Assembly: GCA_032158295.1 (NCBI GenBank)
Contig: CM063252.1
Location: forward strand, 20,480,036-20,544,035
Direction of reading: 5' to 3'
DNA: 64,000 nucleotides
Origin: Pycnopodia helianthoides
Lineage: Eukaryota > Echinodermata > Asteroidea > Forcipulatida > Asteriidae
Position 1 is the first letter of the stretch; every line of letters starts with the position of its first letter. The notes under the pieces were generated by a model that was not told where the DNA came from, ran no database searches, and saw nothing but the letters and a program-made list of their open reading frames with translations. The position numbers and the translations under genes were made by a program. This document shows, piece after piece, positions 23,581 through 36,600 of the stretch.

Positions 23581-26500
23581 TAGGCATAATGGAAACATCG
23601 TGCGGCGTGAGCAATGTGCTCATGAGTAAGAGGTTATAGTTTTGCATTAAAAACAACCGGTTTGAGATTAGATTCCACATCTCGCCATCCAACCCTGGAA
23701 TTTAGGGATGTGTGGCTCCCCGCTCGCTTCAGCATTGTTGGATAGAACATGGAGGAGAGAGCCAGGCAAAAGACCTTTTCGAAACCACGACTTCTGGTTG
23801 GTCTCACCTCAGGCTTAGGCTCCATTAGTTGTTTTGAAACATGTGGTTTTGGTATGGGACAGTATATATGGGCAGGCAGAAGTTTAAGTTGAAACCCAAG
23901 TCACAGCCATGGTTTAAAAAAGGGCCTACAAATTCATTAAGTGAAACGTTAAATGTTGCAACACAGCGGCAGCGTGGTCAAAGATGTTGATGAGAAATGG
24001 AACGGTAGGTGAAAAGCAAACACTGGTTTCTGCATGCAACAAAAAGAGTATTCAGTTTGGTTTATTTGCATATTTGTTTTGTCAATTGTGGCTGATTAAT
24101 TGTTTGATTGATTGCTTGAAATTTATACCCTGCCATTACGTTTCACACTAAACACAAAATTACAAGATATATTTTTACGACAACCGTTAATTTGGCTGTA
24201 GACATTGACAAACCATGATGTATCTATTGGATTTTTGACGGACCAAAGTTTGATTTTGACGCGCCCCTCAGTCAATATTTGTTTAACTATGATTGATATG
24301 CAACCACGACGCACCATTCCAGGGGGTCACATTTTCCGTCTTGCAATTGACAAGTGCATTATTACTCGAAATTGTAAATAAACAATACCCTGAACATGAC
24401 AAATTTGCTACAATCATTGTGGGCAAGAGTGCGCTTAAGTTTTCACATACGATGTCTGTACAGAAAGTTACTACATCAGTACAGAGTCCAGAGATGTTTA
24501 TTTCCATAACATGAAAAATAATGTCACCCAAGGAATAAAATCAACAATTCTATTTTCTAAACCCAGCAGTCTTGGAATGGAATAAGTGAGCAAAGCTTCA
24601 GCTTCCTCCATCATAAGTATGAACATATTTTGTTACAACATTTTTGCAACGGCAGGGGACCTTTATTTATACCCTGGACTCGTCGCGTTGTGTATCAACG
24701 GAGGACAGTCAACGGTGGACTATAGTGAATGGAAGGGAAACTGACTAGGTAATTTTTACACAGTTAATTTATCACTAGAATCATCAGCAGATTGTACCAA
24801 ATAAAGATTAAAAGCAAATAGATACATTACCTTTCAGGAAATGCAACAGATCGTAAAAAATCGCAATGTTGTTGACATTTTTTCAGTTGAAATCGAGATA
24901 AATATCGACACACCTCATCAACGCGCCTCGAGAAGAAATTAAAGGGTCATGCATTTAAACAGTCTGTTCCTGTGAAAAAAAGGTTAAGAATTTTATGCAA
25001 CTCTATGAGAAAAAAACACACGTTTGCAATTTTATGCATTCTTTTGGGATTGGGTGCCAAACCAGGAAAGAGGACAAAGAGGGCGCCCTAACCAAAACAC
25101 GGTCTTTAATAATATAATTTAAAGTTAATTCAGTCTGTCGTGGTATTTGAAATCGCCAAAGAATCTCCAATTTTTTTCCTTTCAATGAGTGTTAGTTATA
25201 TGCTTTCAAATTGAAATAGCATAAATGAATATTATGTTTAAATCTGTTTTGTAACCAAAAAGCAAATTTCAGTACTTTAAAAATAAAAATTTGAACTACC
25301 TGTGTTGAGTAGACTTATACATGTTTAGTTCTAAAGAGGGATACACACAACACAGCCCCTGTACCGTAATGTCTTAAAATAGATCTCAGGTCGAGCTCAC
25401 ATCAAACCTCGGTTTTTCTGCAGTGTGTTCCTCATTCCACCAGTTTGAACCTGTTGCTGTTGTAATCCTGATTTCTACATGCGGCTTGACTGTTGGACTG
25501 CCTAAAGCTGATATGATACGTGGTAAAATAAATTAATAATAAATATTTTTTAATGTTGTGCATCATGTATGCATGGTATGTAGGAAAGAAACTCATTATC
25601 ATTGAGCTAATCATTTAGTTCATGAGTTACTTTCTACATTTAGTAAATGTTACCCCAAAGTCATTCATTAGCTTACCATTATCATCGAACCATCCACCAT
25701 GTCCATAGTGCAAAAATATTCTGGAATTAGAGTGAGTCAAAACTAGCTACACAGATGACATTCATTATCGGGGTCAACTGCTTGTATGTAAACAAAAGTT
25801 TAAAAAGTAAATTAATTATAAATACAAGATGCAATTAACACTTTCTTTATCTAATATTAATAATTAATATAAACATGCACCAACTTGTTCATACAAGACA
25901 AGAGACAAATTTGTTCATTTCGATCACTTGTTGCCATCTGCAAATACTGCAGACAGTCAACAAGTGTTCAAGATGACAGTGGATATATTGCCGCACTGGA
26001 GAAGTCTTACTCAACGCTAATCTTGCAGTGCCCTCTTTGACGCGTACTTAAGTAGCCTACTTTATATAACATATTCAATTGCAGGAATTTTTGACGATGG
26101 TTGCGCAGCTCTGATGGAATGCCTACTGCTGAACCAACATGTTCAACGTTTGAATCCCTGCTGCTGCTGTTTCAGAATTTGTCATTCCAAAAATTCTTGT
26201 TTTATTGTTAATAGTTTATTTCACCATTTAAATGGATAGTATAGTATTACCCTTTTTTGTTCTGATTTTTGGCTCCCTAGGATTTGATTAAGGGAAATCA
26301 GGTCAAAAATTAAGGAATGGTCTTAATTCCCCAAAATTAAGTCCCCAAAACAGTCACTGCACTATAGTTCTATGCCATGTCAGAGGGAAATCTGTCCCCC
26401 AGAGATTCTGCCCTCCCATATGGGAAATTAACGAGGGCTGATAGGAGCTTGATTCAAAAGAGGCGCTATCAGAAGGAATTTGTAGACAGTTCGTCGTATG

Positions 26501-26790
26501 GGGGACAGAATCTCCTGCCACACCAGCACATTAGACAAATCTGCCCCTTGAACACAGTTACAAGATGTTGCATATTACAATTAAAGTGTTTATTCAGGAG
26601 TAAAGACCCTGATGATGGATATGCCATTATGTGATTTTGCAGTAATCGCAGAGAACAGACAAAAAAAGCCACTTTAGGTGGATTGATCCAAGTACAAGAA
26701 GTAGTTACATAAAGGGTTCGCTTGGTGCCTATCATTTTTGTTTAACTGTTTGTAATTTTGTGCTTTTCATTTATTATGTTTTTGTCGTAG

Positions 26791-27694
26791 ATGGGTATAT
26801 TCAATCAGCATCAGTTTGTTCTAGATTTAGACTGTACTCAAGTCCCTTATAAGAAGAAACAACAGCTTAGGAAAGCAGTCACTGATAATGGAGGAGTCAT
26901 CTCATATATTCTCACCAAGAAGGTCAGAGTAATATCTAATTGAGCGCTTTTGAACAGCTTTAGTAATGTTGTATTATTATATGTTTCTGATAATGAAACC
27001 AAGGGAACCTCAAAAGCAAGTAGCATTGTGAGGTCTAAAGATACATGTGAAGAAAAGATGATGAAGAATTGTCAGTTTCAGAAGTTATGTGGGAAGAAAA
27101 CCCCAAAAGGAGTATCTCCACACAATTAGGTAGAACTGTAAAATATAAGCACCTGGAGTTACTTTCTGCCCAGATCAAGATACAGTCGTATAGCCTAGAT
27201 ATAAACATTTTCTTGATGTAAACATCATTGCTGTTTTACTGTACAGATTACAGAACCTGCTACGTTAAAACCATCTTTCCCCAAACTAGCCACCCATTCA
27301 TGACAATGCATCCAATGAACAGTCTCCCAAACAAGTTCAGTACTAGTTTTTATAGCACTTTTAACTTGGGCAGCATGCACCGTCTCTTAAAAACACAATT
27401 TTTGAAGGAAAGGGGATGGAAACTTCTTTACTTTTTACTCATTGCATTGATCCCCTGTAAGCTTCACCTTCGTCATAATTTTCTTGTATTTGCAGACATC
27501 CTTCTTAGTTGCCAGCAATGGAGCCAAGACAGCTGACTCTTATAAAGGTTGCACTGCCCAGAAGCAGGGGGTACCCATTATTGGAGTCGGCTTTATAGAG
27601 AAATGCGTAGAGGAGGGACGCTTGCTGGACCAGGATGACTTCCTACTGGTTGGCACTACTGCAAACATGCAGTTTGGCTCGGGAAAAATTACAA
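26791..27694 (+). CDS. PARP4: PARP4 exons 1-2: BRCT domain
   Basis: Exon 1 (26791-26922) encodes MGIFNQHQFVLDLD and then VPYKKKQQLRKAVTDNGG, matching the vertebrate start MGIFANCIFCLKV and its following NGG turn. Exon 2 (27496-27694) encodes TSFLVASNG, then GVPIIGVGFIEKCVEEGRLL, the end of a single BRCT fold, followed by DQDDFLL. Both are fully in frame. BRCT domains mediate protein or phosphopeptide contacts. Confidence 0.93.
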
Positions 27695-30600
27695 GTGAGA
27701 AAAATTGCTCAATAATATTTTCTGATTACAATTTTGACCTGAGATCTATGTAATACCTAAGGTGGCTTGTTGGGTCGGACTGTCAAAATAGTCTCTTATC
27801 AGTTTCGCTTTTCAAATCGTTGATACTTCATGGTCCGGTTTTATTTTATCAATCAACAGCAACCAAGACACATCAAGAAACGAAAAAGCTGGTCAAAAAA
27901 TCGTTTTTTAACATCAACAAGTTTAAGTGAGTATGACTGTTTTGGATTATATTTTACCAAACCTGTTCAAATAAAACAAGCAACTTATTTTATCTAGATA
28001 TTTATTGATTTTGATTTCAAATTTATTATTCAGAGTCTGGCAGTGGGGAAGTGTTGATTCACCTGCTTACCTTGAGGACAACTATGAAGTAGCTAAAAGT
28101 GTTCTTTTGGAGGTAAATCAATCATTTTGTATAACATGCATTTCTGTTTTCGTAGACAAGATTATAGGAATTAATTGAGGCTCTTTCACAAGGAGAATGA
28201 TTTTCAGGGCCACACATACAGACAAATAGCAGAACGGAGAATGTCTGGTTCTTGCAAACATTTGCACTTTTGCTTTATTGGTCATTTATCGGTGGCTAAA
28301 CGTGAGGAGAGCAGGGGACAGCAGCCCCTCGCTCAACCTCCCCCCCCCCTCATGAGAGTGGGGGAAAAGGGCACAAAGGAATAGCCCCTGAATTTTGTCT
28401 TTGCCCCCGCTTGCTCTCTCAAATAAAAATGGTTACACCACTGTCATTTATGTTGTTTCCAGAAGAGAGAAATCCGAAGCCAAGAGACATCTTTCTACCA
28501 GCTTGAGTTGCATGTCATTCCAGATGATGTGTTTGATGGAACATCAACAGAAATTCACAATGATGAAGTAAAGTACAGATTCAGGGTGTTCATCCATAAA
28601 GGGGATCTACATAACGTGATGGTAGGTAGCTTGGGAATGCAAAACACCTGCATGACCTGTGAACTCCATGAGGATTTAGCCAGATGGCTGGTGGGGGGTG
28701 TAGGAAGAAAACAGGTATCTCATTTTTTCACCATGCCCATCCCAAACCTACTTGATCCCCTCTTAGCCTGTGTTGTGTGTGTTACTCACAGAAAAAATGT
28801 CCTCTTTGCTGGGATTTAAAGTTCCAGTCAGGTTTGAAAAGTTTGATGGAAATGTTGGTCAATGTGGCTCATATGCTGCTGAAGGGTGGCAGCTAAATTG
28901 GACAAAAAGGGACCCAAGTTTTTTTGGAATTGACCAGAATTGTTTTTAGGTAATCCTTAGTACTATTTTAAATAACCACCCCCCTTACAGTTGTACATAT
29001 CAATGTGTTTTTTCTGCATGACAGTGTCATGGCAGGGTTTTCAGCATGTTTTTGGTCATCATTGGTTTCCTCATTTGATTACTGTAGGAATATTAACATT
29101 TTCATACTCTAAAAGGCATACCTGATCCGTAACCCCTCCCTATGAATATATTAAAAACTTTGAACAACCCCTAACCCTAAATTCACAATTCATTCATTAA
29201 TAAATCATATACACAGATGCATTTATACATAAGTAAACGTGTTAATATTTTTATTTCATGGTAACTTTTGTTTATTTTATTTCTTTGTTTTTGTTTTATT
29301 TTTATTTACTTGTTTTTCTGTAATACAACAAAATAAAATAAAAAGTAAATGGTAGAGAAAAGAATTGACTTCATTTATACAAAATCTAAATTGCCATAAT
29401 TTGAATTCAGTTGGAATTTTTTAGATTTAACAAAATCTAAGTTGATGTTTTATTTACAGAACGAGGAGTCCGGCATACGAGAAGTCATGTATTGTGAGTC
29501 AAGTGAGTCTGCAGTGGAGTTATATAGCTTTCTCTATACTCAACGCCTCAAAATGAAAAGGAGTAAGAGGCTAGCATCAAGGTGGATTGGATCTCCAAGA
29601 TACAGACAGGTGATGTGATTTGATTTGTTATTGAGAGACAATGATGTAGCGGAGTGGGGTTGGGCACGTGCCCCGAGTGCCGTCTTAGTGAGGCACCTAA
29701 GACAAATATTGTCGGGTTTGTATTTTGTTATCACTTGTTTTCTTTTACAAGAATGATATCCACCTGGACGTTCAAGTGCCCTTTTGGATTGTGACTAACA
29801 TCTTAAGCCTATTGTTATTACTAAAACTTACCCCAAAATGTTAAGATTGTCAAAGGCAAAGTGAGTGAAGATGCATCATCCTCGAAGCTTGCCCCTGGGT
29901 ACCAAGAACCCTAGCTACACCACTGGGTACCAAGAACCCTAGCTACACCACTGGGTACCAAGAACCCTAGCTACACCACTGGGTACCAAGAAGCCTAGCT
30001 ACACCGCTGGGTACCAAGAAGCCTAGCTACACCACTGGGTACCAAGAAGCCTAGCTACACCACTGGGTACCAAGAAGCCTAGCTACACCACTGGGTACCA
30101 AGAACCCTAGCTACACCACTGGGTACCAAGAACCCTAGTTACACCACTAGGTACCAAGAACCCTAGCTACACCACTGGGTACCAAGAACCCTAGCTACAC
30201 CACTGGGTACCAAGAACCCTAGCTACACCACTGGGTACCAAGAACCCTAGCTACACCACTGGGTACCAAGAACCCTAGCTACACCACTGGGTACCAAGAA
30301 GCCTAGCTACACCACTGGGTACCAAGAACCCTAGCTACACCACTGGGTACCAAGAAGCCTAGCTACACCACTGGGTACCAAGAAGCCTAGCTACACCACT
30401 GGGTACCAAGAACCCTAGCTACACCATTGGGTACCAAGAATCCTAGCTACACCACTGTTGAGAAACCTTCAGTTTGTTAAATATAAGAAACTATCTCAGT
30501 CCAGGTTCAGTTTTGGGGTAGCATTTTGACCTCATAGCTTTTGAATACTTAGAATACAACAAAGAGACTGAAAATGCCTGAGTAGTTGATATGCGTAGAA

Positions 30601-33600
30601 GATCATGTGAGGCTTTCCAAACTGGAGGATGTAAGGATTGTTTTGTTTTGTTCAGTTTTGTTTTATGCTCATCCAAAAAGTATGTTTATTTTGAGCTTAA
30701 CGAAAAAGGGAAGAGTAAATCAACCCCTGCCATTTATAGGTCAAGAGTTAAGCTTCCAATCTTTAATGGTTATCAGGATTAATGATGTTGTTCTTATTAA
30801 TTTTTGGTTGTTATGTTTATGTTGATATATTTAGAATCAACTAGCAATCTCAGGAGATTGTGACGGAGAGATGAGCTCAGAAGTTGCATCACTTGTGGAA
30901 AGTCTATGGAAGGAGGTCGTAGGTGAACTTGAAGATGTCTTAGCCGTAGACATCAAGACCCTTTCTGCTGAAAAGGTTTGTCAGTGACATCAAAGGAGAA
31001 AAGAAATGTAGACAATATACCTTAGAGAAGCCATGTGCAAAGTCAGCCGTAATCTTATTGGGTTTGAATTGCAGTAAAACGTTTCATTTAAATAGTTGTT
31101 TGTTGTGCTTAAACCGGTGTTTTCCCTTCCAATTCAATTGTGAGGAAGTCCACCTCGCTACTTTCAGTGATCTCCTTGTTCATTTTGTATCAATATCACC
31201 ACCTCATTGTGAAGATATGACATACAGGAAATTATACTTGCCATTTGAAAGGTTGTTTCCATGTAGTTTATGAGCTCTTTTCTTGACCTCTACATGTTTG
31301 TATCAAGAACTCGCAATTTGGATATATGTGTAGATGGAATTATCATGCAGTAGTTGTAGGGCTGCATTCTCGTCAGTTTGCAGGCTGTGCAAATAATGCT
31401 TCAATCCTCAATTTGAATGTTTGCCATATCTCTCTGTTTGTTAGCTGGTGGAAACGCTGGTTTATACGTTATATCGATATTTCTGTTGGAAGAAGTAGAG
31501 GCTCAGAAAAGAGTCTGTTGTAACATTCTCAAAGTTCAATTTAAATGTTCTTGTTTAGCTGGCTGTACAGTGTGATAGAAGAATTTTCCAATGTACATCT
31601 TACTTGCTTGTCACATTTAAGAATCAATAGAAAGGGTCAGTCAGTTGAGTTCTTATGTTACTTGAATTCATGTATGCAAACCTCTGCAATTCCAGCGGTT
31701 GACATCAACATTTTTCAAGACCTTGTCTCCTCATTTTTACAATTTATAAAATTAATTTAACAGGTGACTAAAGCAGAGAGCATTCTTCTACAAATCAAGA
31801 AGGCACTGGATACCAAAGACACTGATGAGAATAGATCTGAGTCGGACATCGAAGAACTGAGTCAAGAATTCTACAGTCAGATACCACACAAGATACATCA
31901 TAAAAAAGACTTCAAGACAAAGAGTGTAATCGCTAAGAAGCAAGACCTCTGCCAGGTAATACAAATAACCGTTAATTGCTGCTCTCCACCTGACAGTACA
32001 AGTGAGGACGGATGCATTTATTACATACAATATTATGAGAAGCATGAAGCCAGGCTTTCAACTAAGGCCATAGAAAGTTTGCCAGACAATTTTGAGCAGG
32101 AAAATTAATCGGAATCATAGACAATCTAAACTTATAAAGTCTTTGCCTACCAACAAAAACAATCTCAGATTTGTGGCTTTTCATACTTTAAATCCTTTTG
32201 TTAGTTTGTTTCCATGATTAATAAGTAATATAATTGTTATTTTTATTGGTTTGTTATTGAATGTTTCTCTATTTAGCTTATTAAAGACATTGTAAGTGTG
32301 AGTGAGACAACCAACTGGTCAAAACGGAGCAGCGTAGAGTCCAAGTATAGAGCCCTGCGGTGTCACATCAGTTGTCTACCTGTCAATCATTCTGAATACC
32401 ATGATATCAAGAACTTCATACTCTCTACTCAAGGGTAAGTCTTTGGCTTTTTACTTCACCGAAAAACTCACTCATTAAATTAAGAAGCATCTCATTCTAG
32501 GCGAAAAGTTATGTTCCCTTGGGCATACGCCCGCAATCCAGTAGACTGCCAGAACATTCTACAGGTCTGCAACATTGTGTCGAACTACAGGAACAAAAAC
32601 GCCCGCTGGAATACTTAATTGATCCCCTAAGAATGCTCCTGCTATTTCAGACTTTTTAGAAACTCCCTAACTGCAAAGTTAACGAGCTTTACTTAACTTC
32701 TCAAACTCAATTGCTTCAAATTTACAGCTGTATAACTAATGCTGACCAGGGCCTCAAACTTAACACAATCAAATTTTGAACTTCTTGTATGCAGATTTTT
32801 AATTCCAGTTTTTCTCCAAAATGATGTTACCCTCACCCAGTATTAGTGAATCTTTTCATCATAATCTCAGTGTTTGAAAATTGGCTGTTTGGCAGTAATG
32901 TTTTGTCTGCATTAATTGGATTGTATGTGATAAATGGTTTACTTTCTTCTAAAAACAGATTCTGCTTGGATCAGCCCATAAATGTACTTAGTATAATGGA
33001 AATAGCTTAATTATTGTGAAAATCATCCATTAACTTTCAGTATTTCAAATGAATATTATGTAACCAAATACTCATTTGAACTTGATCTTGCTCCCCAGGA
33101 AAATCTTGCCAGTGAAGATTTTGAATATTTTTTCTGTGACACGCCCTCTAGAGTTGACTAGTTTTAACAGTAAGCTTCATAACAGTCAGCTGCTGTTCCA
33201 TGCATCACGACCAGCTAACTTTGTGGGTATTCTGTCTCGGTAAGTCAGTACTTCAGCTGCAAGCTTGCAAGCATTTAAATTGCTTGCTTGAGATTGCGTG
33301 CAAAAGCGCATGCTCATACAAGTTTGCAGCAAGCTTATTGAGCTTGCAGCAATCTGATAACGAGCTTGCGGCAAGCTTACTTCTCTGTAAGGGATCATTG
33401 ATATTTTTGTAACTACCTGTAAATGGTCTCATCTTATACTCCCAGTGGAGTGGCAGAAAGGTCTAGTGCTCTGGACTCAAGCCCTGATGTTGTCAGAGTG
33501 TGTAGGGTTCAGGTCCTGGTCGCGGCACTTTTGTCATTAAGCAACACAATTCACCATAAATGCTTCGTCCTGCGGATGGGACATGGGACTGTGTAGGGTT

Positions 33601-36600
33601 CAGGTCCTGGTCGCGGCACTTTTGTCATTAAGCAACACAATTCACCATAAATGCTTCGTCCTGCGGATGGGACATAAAGCCTTAGGTTATGTGTGTTGTG
33701 CAATGCACGTAAAAGAATCCAGTACACTTGGCATTAAGAGAATGGGGTTTAATTACCCAGTGTTTCTGGTTTGGCTAGCTGCAGATTGCACCACTTCACC
33801 TTGTTGACCCTTACAAGATGCTAAATAAATGGGTCTCATGATTCAAACGTAGCTACAAATTTCTATCCAAATAATAAAGAGCACTTTGAGACTCCTGGCA
33901 GGTGAGATTAAGAGCTATTTAGAGCTGCATATTATTAGGTTTCGTTCACAAAAGAGGGTGTTTATTGTCAGGAATTATGGTGTGAAATTAATCTTCACTT
34001 CCAAGAAATTGCTGGTTTCAGGATCACAGATGTATAATGGGCCTTTCCTTTGGCTCAATCTGTTAACCACAATTGACATTTACTGCTCAGTAAATAATGG
34101 GCTCCGACACTGTTGTTCCATACATAAAAAACAACATTTAATCACAATGTCAAACATTCTTCCTCTCATTTGTAATGTATTAAGCAAAGTTTCATCATAA
34201 TTAACTAAGGTTTTTGATTTTTTATTACAGGGGTCTGGTTCTACCTAAGGTAGTCATGGATGATTTCGGAGGTGAGAGGACAGATGCTGGAATGCTGGGA
34301 AGTGGAATTTATTTTGCAGATAGCTTTGGGTAAATAAAACTGTTCGTTCTTTAAATTAAACCAACTACCTGCTGACTGGAATAACAGTAACAGTCTAATT
34401 GTTGTATATCTTTTACCATTTTTTGCTTGACTCTCTTTTTGAGAAAGACTCTGCTAGGGACAAAAATGTCAGGCCATTAAAAACATTTTTGCATTTAGAA
34501 CACAGGTCATTTTGGTTGCAGTTTGCAACAGCTGAATTTTTTCTCTATTTAAATGAATGTTTGTTGTTACAGTGCAAGTGCCAAGTACTCCCACACAAGC
34601 CAAACTACAGGAACTCGTCTGATGGCAGTAAACCAAGTAGCGCTAGGAAACTGTCATGACACAACAAGCTATCAGAAAGATCTCCTGAAGCCACCAGATG
34701 GATTCCACAGTGTTCATGGCGTCAAGCACAATGGCACCAACCAATCTGACTTCAAGGTAGTATTCATTTGGGTCAAAAAAGACTGATGTCTAAAGATATA
34801 GGAGTTGAATCGAGGAGCAGTTTTTGTTCTTGGATGGGATTTAAATGCTACTCCTCAGAATTTCAAGTTTTCTTTTCACTTAACTTAACATAACATTGCA
34901 ATTACAATTTATGAGGTGCTATTCCATCAAGATCATAAAGCTCATACTGAAAATTAACACGGATAGAGGTGAGTCTTAAGAGCTTATAACAAGATAAGCG
35001 AACAGATTCCCTAATGACAGGAGGAAGATTGTTCAATTTCATTGGTCCAGCTACACTGAAAGCTTTTTGTTTGACATTCAAGTGAGTGATGTCATGTGTG
35101 GACCGAAGAAAATTATGAGTTATAATAATTAGTTACTAAGTTATTTATGCCCACAATTGTTCTTCCTTTTATTTGACAGGACGATGAGTATGTTGTGTAT
35201 AGCACAAATCAACAGCGTCTTCGTTACTTGATTGAGTTTTTGTTACCTGATGATAAACCAACAACGTTACCTGTGTGCGACAATGAGAATGCTAACGATG
35301 TCAAAGAAGACGTTGATGAGGATGTAATTGCAAAGGAGCTATCAACAGACATTGGTATGTTTGAATGTTCAAAGTTTTATTGCATTTGTTTGATTTCTAC
35401 AGAGTTTTTAACAAGATAGTCTTAAATTTGTTATTGTAGTTTTGGGTTGCATCCTGTAAAAATAGCTTTGGCACGACACTTGTTTTGAAGCCATGAAAAT
35501 TACTGTTTAATCAATAACTCTTATGAAGGGATATTTACATGATGATGTGAGTGACTGTCTGGCTGACTGGCTTATTTCCTGCAAATGTTGGTGGCGTTAA
35601 ATTTGTTTTGTGAACTCTTAAATGGCTGGTGACAGGTGACTGTCTTCTAGTTTGGCTTACTTTAGTGTCTTGTTGTCTGGCCTGCTTACTGGCTTGTAGT
35701 CTTGCTTGCTGACTGGATTGTAGTTTGGCTCACTGACTGGATTGTAGTTTGGCTTGCTGACTGGCCTGTAGTTTGGTTTGTTAACTGGCTTGTAGTTTGG
35801 CTGTTTGAATGACAGTGACTTGTGTAATACTTAGCCAAACACACAAACTGGCTATAGTTTGATCACTTGTATATGTCTAAAGTCATATTTAAACCAACAA
35901 TTGTGTTTTAACGAATGACCTTAATCCTATTCTACCATAGATCTCAGTGATGTGCAAAGTGTCGAGAATCCTTTAACCAAAATCAAGCCTGGTCTTCTCT
36001 CTAACGCTGATCAACCTATACCATTGAAAGCTGTCCATGTAAGAGCCAGGCTACTGGACTTGGCTGCTCAGGTTAGTCCACTGTTGTGAATAACGATAAC
36101 ATGATTTTGGGCGTGAACAAAGAAGAATTTACTAGAACAGAACTTTAACCTGCAACCTCTGGATTAACATGCCATCACTCTACCGACCGAACAAAGATAT
36201 CTAATAGATATCGAATTTGCATCGGGGATAAAGATTTTGACGAATTAGAGAGACTTCCAACATTAGGCTAGATGTCTCAGTCATGTCAGTTGGTAGAACT
36301 GAGGTTGCAGGTTCAAATTTTTTTTTTGTCAATTTGTCTTTGTCCACCCCAAATGAAATTTTAATTTACTCAGTCAGTTTCCCTTGTGGTTTGTTACTTT
36401 ACAATAGTATGATTCAGTTTTTCCCTTCACCAATGTGTGATAAACACTGTGTACTGCGCACTTTCCCAGTGTGTGTCTGCAGAAAAACAATTGTGAAAAG
36501 TTCACAAAACAAAAAAAGAAGAGTATTTGGACCAGTGTATGTTTGAATGATGTATATGTTCTCATGGTTTCCCAATATTATTAAAACGAAACTGGTGTTG

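Larger units (their letters stand above)
15540..26790. other. Divergent intergenic region between REV3L and PARP4
   Basis: Head-to-head spacing of about 11 kb between the two start codons. I see no conserved protein gene; open frames are short and lack family motifs. Recognisable content is a LINE 3' end (16430-16917), a 68-bp tandem duplication (17293-17428), a tRNA-Leu SINE (19670-20072), a tRNA-like repeat (21417-21765), a tRNA-Glu-like SINE (22310-22600) and a Penelope-like fragment (22680-23580). Both genes must have promoters and 5' UTR sequence here; I could not place them. Stretches 16918-19665, 20075-21415 and 23830-26790 otherwise show nothing identifiable. Confidence 0.7.

Noticed and set aside
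26377..26634. 85-codon frame just upstream of PARP4 as an alternative N-terminus
   Set aside because: No donor joins it in frame to 26791, and the MGIF start matches the known PARP4 N-terminus.
29896..30456. CRISPR-like array of 28-bp repeats
   Set aside because: Repeats are directly tandem without spacers, in an intron of an animal gene.
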